From: Deinococcus sp. Arct2-2 | Lineage (GTDB): Bacteria > Deinococcota > Deinococci > Deinococcales > Deinococcaceae | Direction: 5' to 3' | Assembly (NCBI RefSeq): GCF_004801315.1 | Contig: NZ_SSNW01000053.1 | Location: 1-41,871, forward strand | Length of the DNA: 41,871 bases | Position numbers and translations under genes: made by a program | Part shown: piece after piece, positions 15,947-26,182 of the stretch | Numbering within the stretch: the stretch's first letter is position 1 | Layout of the letters: every line of letters begins with the position of its first letter | The notes under the pieces: model-generated | Told to the model about the DNA's origin: nothing | The model's input: only the letters and a program-made list of their open reading frames with translations | The model's database searches: none

Positions 15947-17302
15947 ATGACACGGCTTCCGACTTGGTTCACGGGGGTTCTGCGAAGCTTCGCTCCACTG
16001 TTTTCGGCGCGCATCTGGCCGCAGGTGCACCTCCTGGTGGTCGGGGCGCTGCGCTCTCCTGGAAAACGGACGGTGACCGCGGCGTTGCGGGTGCTCGGCT
16101 TGGCGGACGACCCAAGGTTCGGGACGTTTCACCGCCTGTTGAGTCGGGCGCGCTGGTCGAGTCTCCAAGCCAGTCGCGTGCTGCTCGGGCTGCTCGTGAC
16201 GGCCTGTGTGCCCTCAGGACCGCTCGTCCTCGGTCTGGACGACACCATAGAGCGACGCACTGGAGCGAAGATCAGCGCCAAGGGCATCTACCGAGATCCG
16301 GTGCGGTCCAGTCACGGGCACTTCGTCAAGGCCAGCGGGCTCCGCTGGCTGAGCCTGATGCTGCTGACCCCCATTCCCTGGGCCCATCGTATCTGGGCGC
16401 TGCCGTTCCTGACGGTACTGGTAGCGTCACAGCGGTACAACGAAGAACGCGGTCACCGGCAGAAGAGTCTGACGGACTGGGCTCGGCAGATGCTTCGCTT
16501 GGTCCAGCGGTGGTGTCCTGGACGGCCACTGATCGTGGTAGCAGACAGCGCCTACGCGGCTATCAGGTGGCTTTCCGACCTCCAGCAAGACCGTCCAATA
16601 ACCGTCATCACCAAGCTTCGCTTGGATGCGGCGCTCTACGACCCAGCACCCGATCGAGCGGCTGGCCAGATGGGCCGACCCCGGCTGAAAGGCGACCGTC
16701 TTCCCACCCTCGCCTCCCTGGTTCATGATCCACAGACGCGCTGGGAGCGCGTCCGCTTGAGTCGTTGGTACGGGGAGATCCATCGGGAGGTGGACATCAT
16801 TTCTCAGACGGCGGTCTGGTATCACACGGGCCTCCCACCCCTTCGGGTGCGTTGGGTCTTGATCCGTGATCCCAAGGGCAAGTTCTCCACCCAGGCCCTG
16901 CTCTGCACGGATCTGCTGCAGACCCCACGGCAGATGCTGGAGTACTTCGTGCAGCGCTGGCAACTTGAGGTCACCTGTGAAGAGGTTCGAGCACACCTGG
17001 GCGTGGAAACACAGCGGCAGTGGACTGATCTGGCCATTGCCAGAACAACCCCAGCGTTGCTGGGGCTGTTCTCTCGCGTCACCCTGATGGCCCACGAACG
17101 CTGGAAGAGTCATCCCGTCAGGGTTCGTCGAGCCGCCTGGTATGCCAAGACTCTGCCGACCTTCGTTGATGCGCTCGCTGAGGTTCGGCGAGCCTTGTGG
17201 AAGGTGCCGACTGTTCGCACATCTGCACCAGAACGCGAAATGGTTCAAGTCCCACTTGAGTTCATCGAGCGCCTCACAGACGCGCTCTGCTATGCCGCCT
17301 GA
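15947..17302 (+). CDS. Transposase of the IS701-like element
   Basis: The 451-residue DDE transposase has Asp in LVLGLDDTIERRTG with the adjoining KGIYRDPVRSSHGHFVKASG, Asp in VVADSAYAAIRW, and Glu in WQLEVTCEEVRAHLGVETQR. These are shared by a widespread group of DDE endonuclease-type transposases usually filed under IS701 or IS4. The ATG at 15947 is preferred over the longer frame because the latter would translate the palindrome and DNA outside the IS. No frame breaks, so probably active. Confidence 0.86.
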   Translation: MTRLPTWFTGVLRSFAPLFSARIWPQVHLLVVGALRSPGKRTVTAALRVLGLADDPRFGTFHRLLSRARWSSLQASRVLLGLLVTACVPSGPLVLGLDDTIERRTGAKISAKGIYRDPVRSSHGHFVKASGLRWLSLMLLTPIPWAHRIWALPFLTVLVASQRYNEERGHRQKSLTDWARQMLRLVQRWCPGRPLIVVADSAYAAIRWLSDLQQDRPITVITKLRLDAALYDPAPDRAAGQMGRPRLKGDRLPTLASLVHDPQTRWERVRLSRWYGEIHREVDIISQTAVWYHTGLPPLRVRWVLIRDPKGKFSTQALLCTDLLQTPRQMLEYFVQRWQLEVTCEEVRAHLGVETQRQWTDLAIARTTPALLGLFSRVTLMAHERWKSHPVRVRRAAWYAKTLPTFVDALAEVRRALWKVPTVRTSAPEREMVQVPLEFIERLTDALCYAA

Positions 17303-17326
17303 CCCTCCTCAATGGCCAAAGTCGAG

Positions 17327-17540
17327 CTAAGGTGTTGGGGCGGGTTCGGTTACTGGTGACCCCCTCACCCCGCTCCATATGCAGCGCCCCTCTCTGCGGC
17401 GCAGCTCTGCGAGTCCCGCAAGGGGCGAGGGCTAACGGCAAAGGGCCAGAGGCGTGGTTTGGCTCCCCCACCCTCAAGGGGGGAGCGCCGGGGAGGGGGT
17501 GAGTGAGCGCCAGCGATTGCCCTTCCTTAGACCCTTAGAC
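17327..17540. repeat. Palindromic dispersed repeat, family A, copy 2 (right part)
   Basis: This is the larger part of the copy split by the IS. It contains the internal block GCGCAGCTCTGCGAGTCCCG followed by CAAGGGGCGAGGGC, shared with copy 4 near 24456-24489. It ends GGGGTGAGTGAGCGCCAGCG then ATTGCCC and the TTAGACCCTTAGAC terminus. It lies in the 447-base gap before the ferritin-like genes. Confidence 0.7.
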
Positions 17541-17720
17541 AAAGCACCCGGAGACGCCTCTTCCCAACCCAGCCGCCCCCATTCCCTTCACCACTCCTTC
17601 ATAGCCGGGGTCAGCACGGGCCAAGTGATCCAATTTGTCCCGCACTGCATACAACTGGGTGAGCGTCAAATCTGACCGGCACTTGCAGGTCACGCGGCTC
17701 ACCGCCCCCCTTTTGCTCAC
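17535..17720 (-). CDS. Possible small protein of unknown function
   Basis: A 61-codon frame whose product contains LTLTQLYAVRDKLDHLARAD, a plausible amphipathic helix, and two nearby cysteines (TCKCRS). Its codon third positions look like genuine coding sequence. Its stop falls in the end of the family A repeat. An internal GTG (VTCKC...) is an alternative start. There is no clear ribosome site or known family, and it runs divergently from the ferritin-like gene, so it could be chance. Confidence 0.3.
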   Translation of the reverse strand: MSKRGAVSRVTCKCRSDLTLTQLYAVRDKLDHLARADPGYEGVVKGMGAAGLGRGVSGCFV

Positions 17721-17773
17721 CGGAGGCCGCTCCGGGCATACGCAGACAGGAATCTTTGCTGGAGGTCACCCCT

Positions 17774-18553
17774 ATGGAAGACATGCACACCACGCCTGCC
17801 CCCGCTACCGACACTGTTGCCAGCACCGGCACCAATTCCCGCCGTTCGTTCCTCGGCTACGCTGGACTGTTCGGCGCAGGTTTGGCCCTCGTTTCGTGCG
17901 CCCCCAGCATGGGCATGAGCAGCGGCATGAGCAACTCGATGGGTGCGGGCGCAGCACAAGACCTCGAAATTCTGAACTACGCGCTGACCTTGGAATTCTT
18001 GGAAGCCGAATTCTACGCGGCCTTCAGCAGTGGCCCACTGGCCGCTAAACTGAGCAACGCCCGCACCAAGGAATACGCCAAAGAACTTGCCAGCCACGAG
18101 CAGGCACACGTAGAGGCCCTCGCCGCCACCATTCGCAAGCTGGGCGGCACGCCTGTGTCCAAACCCACCTTCGATTTTTCTCCCCTGATCGGCGACGGCA
18201 GCGGCCAGAACGACATGACCTTCTTGCAGTTGGCCGCCACCATCGAGCCTGTGGGTGTGCGTGCTTACCTCGGCCAAGTGGCCCGCCTCAGCAACCCTGA
18301 CCTGATCGCCGCCGCCGCTGCCATTCATGCTGTAGAAGCCAACCACGTTTCGGGTGTGCAGGAACTGCGCGTGTCTTTGGGCTACCACAAGAACCCCACC
18401 CGCCAAACCAGCATCGCGCCCCAAACCGATGCCAACCCCACCAGCACCAATGTGGCCGACTTCAACGCGGATTATTCGCCCACGCCCACGGCGTTCTGGA
18501 CGCCCCTGACGATGGCGCAGGTGCTGGCTATCGTCGGCCCAGTCATCAAGTAG
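17774..18553 (+). CDS. Tat-exported ferritin-like protein, first of a tandem pair
   Basis: The 260-residue product has a twin-arginine signal (SRRSFLGYAGLFGAGLALVSC). A Cys at the end of the hydrophobic stretch also makes a lipobox-like site (ALVSC), so it may be a lipoprotein. The domain is ferritin_2/Pcc13-62-like: LNYALTLEFLEAEFY, ASHEQAHVEAL, LAATIEPVGVRAY and VEANHVSGVQEL supply Glu/His residues placed like the metal ligands of a four-helix bundle. Related proteins are associated with desiccation or stress. A Met/Ser-rich linker (MGMSSGMSNSMG) follows the signal. GGAGGT 7 bases before the ATG fixes the start. Followed at 70 bases by its paralogue. Confidence 0.9.
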   Translation: MEDMHTTPAPATDTVASTGTNSRRSFLGYAGLFGAGLALVSCAPSMGMSSGMSNSMGAGAAQDLEILNYALTLEFLEAEFYAAFSSGPLAAKLSNARTKEYAKELASHEQAHVEALAATIRKLGGTPVSKPTFDFSPLIGDGSGQNDMTFLQLAATIEPVGVRAYLGQVARLSNPDLIAAAAAIHAVEANHVSGVQELRVSLGYHKNPTRQTSIAPQTDANPTSTNVADFNADYSPTPTAFWTPLTMAQVLAIVGPVIK

Positions 18554-18623
18554 TTCATCTACTGAATCGTCAGTCCGAACGCCGTTTCAATCCGCGATTA
18601 ATCCTCATCAAGGAGAGTCCCAC

Positions 18624-19373
18624 ATGACCACCGAAACCCCCAGTGTTCCCACTCCCAATGCCCGCCGTTCCTTCCTGAAGACCGCTGGCCTGACCGCTGC
18701 GGGCGCAGTCGCGCTGGGCGGCCTGAACCTCTCGGCCCTCGCCGCCACCAGCCCCGCCACCAAAAGCGTCGCGCAAGATTTGGCGATCCTGAACTACGCG
18801 CTGACCCTCGAATATCTGGAAACCGAGTTCTACACGGCCTTCGACACAGGCGCACTGGCAGGCAAACTGACCAATCTGCGCGTGAAGGAATACGCCAAGC
18901 AACTCGCCAGCCACGAGCGGGCGCACGTAGACGGCCTCGCCGCCACCATCCGTTCTTTGGGCGGAACCCCCGTCGCCAAGCCCACCTTCGACTTTTCTCC
19001 CCTGATCGGTGACGGCAGCGGCGTGAACGATCAAGTGTTCTTGCAGTTGGCCGCCAGCATCGAGCCAGTGGGTGTGCGTGCGTACCTTGGGCAAGCCCCC
19101 AGCGTGCAAAACGGCGCGGTGCTCACTGCCGCAGCCAGCATTCTGGCCGTCGAAGCCAACCACGTTTCGGGCATTCAGGAACTGCGCGTTTACCTCGGCT
19201 ACAACACGGCCCCCACGCGCCAAACGTCCATTGCTCCTCAAAGCGACGCGAAGCCCACCAGCCCCTCGGCAGGCGACTTCGACGCCAACTACTCGCCCTC
19301 GCCCACCGCGCTGTGGACACCCCTCACGATGGAAGAAGTCTTGGCCATCGTCGGGCCACTGATCAAGGCCTGA
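18624..19373 (+). CDS. Tat-exported ferritin-like protein, second of a tandem pair
   Basis: The 249-residue paralogue is highly similar to the preceding gene from the bundle onward (shared FDFSPLIGDGSG, IEPVGVRAYLGQ, VEANHVSG, PLTMxxVLAIVGP). It also has a twin-arginine signal (ARRSFLKTAGLTAAGA) but ends in a normal Ala-X-Ala site and lacks the lipobox-like Cys. One copy may thus be membrane-anchored and the other free outside the membrane (inference). AGGAG lies 9 bases before the ATG. It is followed by a hairpin and then a tatA-type gene, so the exporter component for these substrates is encoded next door. Confidence 0.9.
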   Translation: MTTETPSVPTPNARRSFLKTAGLTAAGAVALGGLNLSALAATSPATKSVAQDLAILNYALTLEYLETEFYTAFDTGALAGKLTNLRVKEYAKQLASHERAHVDGLAATIRSLGGTPVAKPTFDFSPLIGDGSGVNDQVFLQLAASIEPVGVRAYLGQAPSVQNGAVLTAAASILAVEANHVSGIQELRVYLGYNTAPTRQTSIAPQSDAKPTSPSAGDFDANYSPSPTALWTPLTMEEVLAIVGPLIKA

Positions 19374-19407
19374 GGTTAAGAGGCCAACAGGTCAGCACAG
19401 ATCAATT

Positions 19408-19436
19408 CGGAGGCCGTGTGTCGTCGGCGGCCTCCG
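19408..19436 (+). terminator. Hairpin after the ferritin-like pair (weak terminator)
   Basis: CGGAGGCCG (19408-19416) pairs with CGGCCTCCG (19428-19436). The following sequence TTGTCGTACC lacks a real T-run, so it may be a processing or stability structure rather than a full terminator between the ferritin-like genes and tatA. Confidence 0.4.
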
Positions 19437-19488
19437 TTGTCGTACCAAATTTGTTCCCTCGCCCTTTCATACCCAAGAGGTTCTTCCC

Positions 19489-19746
19489 ATGCCCAACATC
19501 GGCCCCGCTGAAATTCTGTTGATTCTGATTGTCGCCCTCGTGGTCTTCGGCCCCCGCAAACTACCGGAACTGGGCAAGAGCTTAGGCAACGGCCTGCGCG
19601 AATTTCGCAAGGGAACGGCTGGCCTGAAGGCCGAACTGGACGGTGGCCTGCGCGAGTCTGTGCCCGCGCCCGTCGTGCTGGACGCGCAGCCTGTGGCCGT
19701 TGCCGTAGCTCCTAGCGCCGTGACTCCCCGCGCTCCTCAGGCCTGA
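19489..19746 (+). CDS. tatA: Sec-independent translocase subunit TatA/TatE
   Basis: The 85-residue product has the diagnostic layout: a short N-terminal transmembrane helix (PAEILLILIVALVVF), the FGPRKLPELGKSLG hinge and amphipathic helix, then a Pro/Ala/Val-rich tail. TatA multimers form the pore for folded twin-arginine substrates. AGAGG lies before the ATG. The neighbouring two genes encode Tat substrates. No tatC is seen here, so the rest of the translocase must be elsewhere. Confidence 0.92.
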   Translation: MPNIGPAEILLILIVALVVFGPRKLPELGKSLGNGLREFRKGTAGLKAELDGGLRESVPAPVVLDAQPVAVAVAPSAVTPRAPQA

Positions 19747-19861
19747 GCAACGCCTAAGTTCGGGGCCACACGCCCCCAGCTTGTTCAGCGCACGTTAAGG
19801 TTCAGCGTAGAGGTTGGTACATAGGTTCTGGCCGCAGGGCTGTTAGGCTGCATCTGAACCT

Positions 19862-20431
19862 ATGACCACTCCCAGCCCGATCCCTGACCCGCCTGACGAG
19901 GCCCTGATTGCCCGCATGGCTCAGGGTGACGAGGACGCCCTCAAAGAGTTGCATTCCCGGCATTCGCGCCTGCTGTACGCGCTGGGAACCCGGATGCTCC
20001 GGCAGCCCGACGACGTAGAAAGCTGCGTGCAAGACGCCTTTATGAACGCTTGGAAGCACTCCGCCCGCTTCGATTCGGCCCGCGCCAGCGTCAAGACTTG
20101 GTTGGTCAGTATTGCCCACCACCGTTTTTTGCAGGAGCTGCGAGACCGTCCCGATACCCCGCTGGAAATAGAAGATTGGGACGCGCCCGTTGCGGCGAGC
20201 GACCCCACCGACCGGATTCTGGCTTCCCGCGCCGTAGATGTCCTAGATGCCAACCAACGGCACCTCGTGGAACTGGCCTACTATCAAGGGCATTCGCACA
20301 GCGAATTGGCAGTACTGACAGGGTTACCGATTGGCACTGTAAAATCGAGGTTACGGCTGGCTTTAGACCGGATGCGTTCCGCGTTGGCCGCGCCCGCCAA
20401 GTCCACCCGCTCGGAATCCACTGGCCCATAG
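19862..20431 (+). CDS. ECF-type RNA polymerase sigma factor
   Basis: The 189-residue product has sigma region 2 at about residues 20-95 (EALIARMAQGDEDALKELH, QDAFMNAWKHSARFD, VKTWLVSIAHHRFL). Sigma region 4 is at about 125-180 (NQRHLVELAYYQGHSHSELA, then GLPIGTVKSRLRLALDRMR). The region 4 helix-turn-helix would bind the -35 element of target promoters. It precedes an RskA-like anti-sigma gene, so it is probably SigK-type and membrane-signal controlled. No Shine-Dalgarno is obvious before the ATG. Whether the upstream ferritin-like and tatA genes are its targets cannot be seen directly. Confidence 0.93.
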   Translation: MTTPSPIPDPPDEALIARMAQGDEDALKELHSRHSRLLYALGTRMLRQPDDVESCVQDAFMNAWKHSARFDSARASVKTWLVSIAHHRFLQELRDRPDTPLEIEDWDAPVAASDPTDRILASRAVDVLDANQRHLVELAYYQGHSHSELAVLTGLPIGTVKSRLRLALDRMRSALAAPAKSTRSESTGP

Positions 20432-20538
20432 TTCATGGGCACCGAATCCACTGCCACGAAGTCAGGCTCCTGATTTTCCCACCCCGCCCCCCTTCTGCTT
20501 TCCCGTGTCTTTCTGCGCCCCTAAGGAGGTGAACACGC

Positions 20539-21225
20539 GTGACCATTGATCAGGATCAACTCACCGCCTACGCGCTCGGCATCCTGCCGCCTGAAGAAGA
20601 GGTGCGCGTTCGGACGGCCATTGAGGCCGACCCGACCCTCCGGGCGCAGTTGGACGCCGACCTCGCCGCACTGGTGGCCCTCAGCGAATCGTTGCCCGAC
20701 AGCCCTGTGCCCGCCGGAGCCGAAGACCGCCTGATGGCCCGCCTACACGCCGAACGTATCGCCGCTGGCCCGACTGCACCGCTGGTGACCACTCCGCTCC
20801 CTGCGCCATCCCAAGCTGTATCGCCGCCCGCCCGCCGCCCGCTGTGGCCGCTGCTGGCAACGCTGGGACTGGCCGCCGCAGTCACCGCCGTGCTGCTGAT
20901 GCGCCCCGCCGACCCCGTGAGCCAGTACGCCAATACGCCCGGTGCAGTGACCGAGTCTCTGGAGGCCGAGGGCAAAAACTTGGGCCAGTTGGTACGCCTG
21001 CCCGATGGCCGCGCTTATGTGTACCTGTCGAGCGCCGCCGATGCGGGCCGCGTGTACCAACTCTGGCAAATCGTGGGAGGCAAACCGGCCTCGCTGGGCG
21101 TATTCGACGGGCAGGGTATCGAGATCAAGGGGCTGGAAGCTGGGGCTACCATCGCCGTGAGTGTAGAACCGACCGGAGGCAGCGAACAGCCGACGACCAA
21201 GCCTATTCTGGTGCGTCAGTTGTAG
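20539..21225 (+). CDS. RskA-type membrane anti-sigma factor
   Basis: The 228-residue product has a cytoplasmic N-terminal sigma-binding part (TAYALGILPPEEEVRVRTAI), a single transmembrane helix (about residues 112-130, WPLLATLGLAAAVTAVLLM) and an extracytoplasmic RskA C-terminal domain. The last contains VYLSSAADAGRVYQLWQIV and LGVFDGQGIEIKGLEAG. It holds the adjacent sigma factor inactive until an envelope signal, typically through regulated proteolysis. The GTG start follows a full AAGGAGGTG ribosome site. A 107-base gap separates it from the sigma gene, and an intrinsic terminator follows. Confidence 0.92.
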   Translation: MTIDQDQLTAYALGILPPEEEVRVRTAIEADPTLRAQLDADLAALVALSESLPDSPVPAGAEDRLMARLHAERIAAGPTAPLVTTPLPAPSQAVSPPARRPLWPLLATLGLAAAVTAVLLMRPADPVSQYANTPGAVTESLEAEGKNLGQLVRLPDGRAYVYLSSAADAGRVYQLWQIVGGKPASLGVFDGQGIEIKGLEAGATIAVSVEPTGGSEQPTTKPILVRQL

Positions 21226-21258
21226 GGACTTGAGCTGGGTAAAAACCAAGAATGATCG

Positions 21259-21287
21259 AAACGCCGCTCTGGATTTGGGCGGCGTTT
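21259..21287 (+). terminator. Terminator of the sigma/anti-sigma operon
   Basis: AAACGCCGC (21259-21267) pairs with GCGGCGTTT (21279-21287), followed by TGGG. The T-run is part of the stem. It lies 34 bases after the anti-sigma stop codon. Confidence 0.65.
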
Positions 21288-21295
21288 TGGGTGGT

Positions 21296-21480
21296 AGAGA
21301 GGGTAGTTTTATTGGGCGGCCCCCTCACCCCGCTCCCTTGGAGCGCCCGTCTCCCACAGGTGGAGAGGGTAAGGGCTTTCCCCTTCTACCCTTGTGAGAC
21401 TCGTAGAGCTGTGCCAGCAGCGGGGTGAGTGAGCAAAGCGACTGCCCTTCCTTAGACCCCAAGACCCTTGACCCTTAGAC
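21296..21480. repeat. Palindromic dispersed repeat, family A, copy 3
   Basis: Fills most of the gap between the anti-sigma and Nudix genes. It includes CCCCCTCACCCCGCTCCC, the inverted-arm block GAGCTGTGCCAGCAGCGGGG, and the right arm GTGAGTGAGCAAAGCGACTG with CCCTTCCTTAGACCCC. It ends in repeated CCCTTAGAC/CCCTTGACC motifs. No coding frame. Confidence 0.65.
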
Positions 21481-21503
21481 CTGTGTTCACCGCACCCGAC
21501 ACC

Positions 21504-21998
21504 CTACACCTTCGCCTTCAGCGCCGGAATCCGCAGCCCTCCGCGCCCATCCCAGCCCTTGAAGGCATAGAAGCGCCCCGGCTCACCCGTTTTCAGGTAG
21601 TCACTGAGCGGCTCGCGCATGGGCGGCGAATCCAGTTTTTCCAGCGCCTCTTCCAGCGAGCAAAACTTGGCCTCCACGATAAAGCCGTCTGGGTCGGCGG
21701 GGTTCAGCAGGCCTTCCCACGTGGCCTCAAACGCCACGGCAATAGCGCGTTCCCCCCGGCGCTCATCCTCGATATGCACTGTGTAGGCCATGTGCTTAAT
21801 TCCGGTCAGCTTCAGGCCCGTTTCCTCGATGATCTCGCGGTAGAGGGCTTCGGGCAAGGTTTCCCCCGGCTCTACGACGCCGCCGGGGAGAGTGTGGCGC
21901 ACGCGCCCATGCCCTTGCCAGTCGTTGCCCACCAGTAGCACCCGCCCGAACCGGTCTCGCAAGATGCCCGCCGCAACCAGCAGATCACGCCGCGCCAT
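21504..21998 (-). CDS. Nudix hydrolase
   Basis: The 164-residue product carries a complete Nudix box, [14 protein letters not shown] then [10 protein letters not shown] (about residues 39-62), the metal-binding site of enzymes that cleave nucleoside diphosphates linked to another group. The substrate cannot be read from the sequence. Its start lies inside the 3' end of prfA (14-base overlap), so it is translationally linked to release factor 1. Nudix genes are unusually numerous in Deinococcus (general knowledge). Downstream is a family A repeat. Confidence 0.92.
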   Translation of the reverse strand: MARRDLLVAAGILRDRFGRVLLVGNDWQGHGRVRHTLPGGVVEPGETLPEALYREIIEETGLKLTGIKHMAYTVHIEDERRGERAIAVAFEATWEGLLNPADPDGFIVEAKFCSLEEALEKLDSPPMREPLSDYLKTGEPGRFYAFKGWDGRGGLRIPALKAKV

Positions 21999-23103
21999 AG
22001 TGTCCGCCCTGCTCTTTCCCCGTGTCGCGGCTGCCCATTTCTATCAGTTGCCGCTCGCGCTCGGCCCGCGCTAGTGCCGCCACCACTGGAGCCACTTGGC
22101 CCTCTATCACGCTGTCTAGGGCAAAGTTTTTGGCGTCGCCCTCCAAGCGGTGATCGGTCACGCGGTTCTGGGCATAGTTGTACGTCCGAATTTTTTCGGA
22201 TCGGTCACCACTGCCCACCTGAGACGCCCGCTCCGAGCGTTCGCGTTCGTCGCGGGCGGCTCGTTCGCGCTCGGCCAAACGGGACGCCAAGACGATCAGC
22301 GCCTTTTCCCGGTTCTTGATCTGGCTGCGGCCATCCTGACAGACCACCATGATTTCGTCGGGGGTTCCTGCGCGGTACACAGCCCGCACCGCGCTGTCGG
22401 TGGTGTTCACGCCCTGCCCGCCCGCCCCCTGAGAGCGGTAGACGTCAATTCGCACTTCCGACAAGTCCAGATGCACTTCGTCCTGCTGCACTTCGGGCAA
22501 CACGGCCACCGTAACGGTGCTGGTGTGAATGCGGCCCGCCGATTCGGTGGCGGGCACGCGCTGCACACGGTGAACGCCCCGTTCCCATTTAAAGGCGCGG
22601 TAGGCGAACTCACCCGTAATTTCGGCCACCACCTTGCTCGCGCCGCCCAAATCGCTTTCGGAGGCGTCCAGCACGTTCAGTTTCAGGCTCGCGCCCTCGG
22701 CGTAGCGGGTGTACATCCGCAAGAGGTCGGTGGCAAATAGCCCGGCTTCGGCCCCGCCTGCCCCGGCCCGCAGTTCCAAAATCACATGCTTGTTGTCGTC
22801 AGGGTCGGTGGGCAGCAGCAGCACTTCTAGGTCTGTTTCTATCCCTGCCAGCCGGGCCGTGATGCTTTCTACTTCGCCCGCTGCCAGCTCTCGCATATCG
22901 GGGTCGGCCAACAGTTCGCGTGCGCCCGCAAGGTCAGAGGTGAGGCTGTCGCGCTCCCGCAGCAGCGTCACCAGCGGCGTGAGTTCGCGGTGGCGGCGGG
23001 TCAGGCGGGCGTATTCACGGGGTTCGGCCAACATCGCCGGATCGCCCAAAGCCAGTTCCACCATGCTGAATTCTGCCGCCAGTTCTTCTAGACGGCCACT
23101 CAT
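21985..23103 (-). CDS. prfA: Peptide chain release factor 1
   Basis: Recognises UAA/UAG stop codons and triggers peptide release. The 372-residue product has the helical N-terminal domain and the codon-recognition PxT motif as PAT in [14 protein letters not shown]. The catalytic GGQ loop is in [17 protein letters not shown], and the C-terminal segment is [17 protein letters not shown] rather than SPF identifies RF1 rather than RF2. The start at 23103 follows AAGGAAG. It is co-transcribed with the overlapping Nudix gene. The 297 bases upstream to the divergent homoserine dehydrogenase gene hold no other gene. Confidence 0.96.
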   Translation of the reverse strand: MSGRLEELAAEFSMVELALGDPAMLAEPREYARLTRRHRELTPLVTLLRERDSLTSDLAGARELLADPDMRELAAGEVESITARLAGIETDLEVLLLPTDPDDNKHVILELRAGAGGAEAGLFATDLLRMYTRYAEGASLKLNVLDASESDLGGASKVVAEITGEFAYRAFKWERGVHRVQRVPATESAGRIHTSTVTVAVLPEVQQDEVHLDLSEVRIDVYRSQGAGGQGVNTTDSAVRAVYRAGTPDEIMVVCQDGRSQIKNREKALIVLASRLAERERAARDERERSERASQVGSGDRSEKIRTYNYAQNRVTDHRLEGDAKNFALDSVIEGQVAPVVAALARAERERQLIEMGSRDTGKEQGGHYGAA

Positions 23104-23388
23104 GCGGCTTCCTTAACAACGGGCGACACTGGCCGGAACGGGGGCTGGAGAAGTGGGAAAAGGAAGTCGGTGGGTTGAGAGCGTCGGTGCATCACGCTGT
23201 TGGCTCAGGCCGTGCAGCACAGGGCCACGGCGGAATTCGGAAAGGCAGACGAGTTCTTGACACGGGCAACATAGAGCTAGTGTAGCGTCCGGCCAACAGA
23301 GCGACTGAGCGCAAAGCCAAGATAGGCGGCGGGTAGGCCGCCCCGTCCACACCTATCCCACCCCCCGGCCCCCGCCGCGTGCCTGCGT

Positions 23389-23394
23389 TACATT
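23389..23394 (+). promoter_or_regulatory. -10 element (TACATT) of the homoserine dehydrogenase gene, leaderless
   Basis: TACATT ends 6 bases before the ATG at 23401 and there is no Shine-Dalgarno between them. No strong -35 box is seen in the GC-rich stretch upstream. Confidence 0.5.
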
Positions 23395-23400
23395 CACGCC

Positions 23401-24363
23401 ATGAGAACCGTGACCGTAGGCTTGCTGGGCTGTGGCACCGTGGGCGAAAATGTGCTGCGGCTGCTGCAAAAGCGCAAGGACATCTTCGACAATCTAGGGG
23501 TAGAAGTGGTGGTGGCAGGCGTGCTGGTGCGCGACGCTGCCCGTGTGCGCGATATTCCGGCGGGCATCACCCTGACCGACGATCCCGCCTTTTTGCAGGA
23601 GTGCGCGGTGGTCATGGAATGCATGGGCGGCATCGAGCGCCCGCTGGAATTGTTGGCCCCGTATCTGCGGAGTGGGCGGCCCGTGATTACCGCCAACAAA
23701 GCACTGTTGGCCGAACGCTGGGACGATCTGCGCGATCATGCGCTGGCCGGACGCCTGTACTACGAAGCCAGCGTGATGGCCGGAACGCCCGTCATTGGCC
23801 CGATGAGTACCGTGCTGCGGGCTAGTACCTTCGTGCGCCTGCAAGCTGTCCTGAACGGCACTTGCAACTACATCCTGACCCAAATGGAAGCGGGCCGCGA
23901 GTACGCCGCAGCACTGGCCGAAGCCCAAGCGCTGGGCTACGCCGAAGACCCACCGACGCTGGATGTGGGCGGTTTCGACACGGCCCACAAACTCACGGTG
24001 CTGGCCCGCTTCAGCGCCGATGGCAATTACCCCTTCAGCGCCGTGCAGGTCACCGGAATCGAGGACGTGACGCTAGAACAGATCGCCGCCGCTCGTGAAC
24101 GGGGCGAGCGAATCAAGCTGGTGGCTGAATTGGTGAAAGTGGACGGCCAGTGGCAGGCCACCGTGTCGCCTCAAAGTTTGCCCGACACGCACCCGCTCTG
24201 CACCGCCGGAGCCAGCAGAAACGCGCTGGTGTACGAGGGAGAGGAGAGCGGCACCCTCATTTTTGCAGGCGGCGGCGCAGGCGGCATGGTCACGGCCTCG
24301 GCGATGGTGGGCGACTTGCTCGATTGGCTGATCGGCTTTCCGGGGCATGTGCCGCTGCACTGA
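23401..24363 (+). CDS. hom: Homoserine dehydrogenase, short form without ACT domain
   Basis: Reduces aspartate semialdehyde to homoserine on the route to threonine and methionine. The 320-residue product has the N-terminal NAD(P)-binding motif [16 protein letters not shown], then ITANKALLA and the catalytic/dimerisation domain with [31 protein letters not shown] and a C-terminal [17 protein letters not shown]. Many bacterial enzymes are about 430 residues with a C-terminal ACT domain for threonine feedback. Here the protein ends right after the catalytic domain, so it should lack that control. Convergent with the glucanase gene, with a repeat between them. Confidence 0.94.
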   Translation: MRTVTVGLLGCGTVGENVLRLLQKRKDIFDNLGVEVVVAGVLVRDAARVRDIPAGITLTDDPAFLQECAVVMECMGGIERPLELLAPYLRSGRPVITANKALLAERWDDLRDHALAGRLYYEASVMAGTPVIGPMSTVLRASTFVRLQAVLNGTCNYILTQMEAGREYAAALAEAQALGYAEDPPTLDVGGFDTAHKLTVLARFSADGNYPFSAVQVTGIEDVTLEQIAAARERGERIKLVAELVKVDGQWQATVSPQSLPDTHPLCTAGASRNALVYEGEESGTLIFAGGGAGGMVTASAMVGDLLDWLIGFPGHVPLH

Positions 24364-24371
24364 GGAAGGGC

Positions 24372-24609
24372 GTCTAAGGGTCTAGGGAGGTGGGGCGGGA
24401 ACGCTCTCCCGCTGGCCCCCTCACCCCGCTGCTGTCGGAGCGCCCCTCTCTGTTGCGCAGCTCTGCGAGTCCCGCAAGGGGCGAGGGCAAAAGGCAAGGG
24501 CGAAAAGCTGTGTTTTGCTCCCTCCCTCTTCATGGGGGAGGGCCGGGGAGGGGGTGAATGAGCAAAGCGATTGCCCTTCTTTAGACCCTTTGCCCCTAGA
24601 CCCTTAGAC
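24372..24609. repeat. Palindromic dispersed repeat, family A, copy 4
   Basis: The longest uninterrupted copy, about 238 bases, bounded by GTCTAAGGGTCTA and TAGACCCTTAGAC. It shares the block GCGCAGCTCTGCGAGTCCCG plus CAAGGGGCGAGGGC with copy 2 and the arm GGGGTGAATGAGCAAAGCGA with copy 3. It fills the gap between two convergent genes and may serve as their terminator, though no T-tailed stem is obvious. Confidence 0.7.
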
Positions 24610-24640
24610 AATGCCCCCGGAAGCTCGGAACCTCAACCCC

Positions 24641-26125
<1,485 letters not shown>

Positions 26126-26133
26126 GGTGAATC

Positions 26134-26139
26134 AGCATA
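26134..26139 (-). promoter_or_regulatory. -10 element (TATGCT) of the glucanase gene, leaderless
   Basis: TATGCT on the minus strand ends 8 bases before the ATG at 26125. A weak -35 (TTCATT) lies 18 bases further upstream. It sits in the short gap after the tRNA nucleotidyltransferase gene, giving the glucanase its own start of transcription. Confidence 0.5.
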
Positions 26140-26182
26140 CCCCAAAGCTCAACATTGAATGAAGTTTTTCTCATTTATGGGG

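Larger units (their letters stand above)
15889..17326 (+). mobile_element. IS701-like (IS4-superfamily) insertion sequence, 1438 bp
   Basis: The terminal repeats CTCGACTTTGGCCATTGA (15889-15906) and the complement at 17309-17326 are perfect over 18 bases. The flanking pentamer CTAAG occurs at 15884-15888 and 17327-17331, a 5-base target duplication. The element sits inside a family A repeat whose end motif GTCTAAG supplied the target. Confidence 0.88.
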
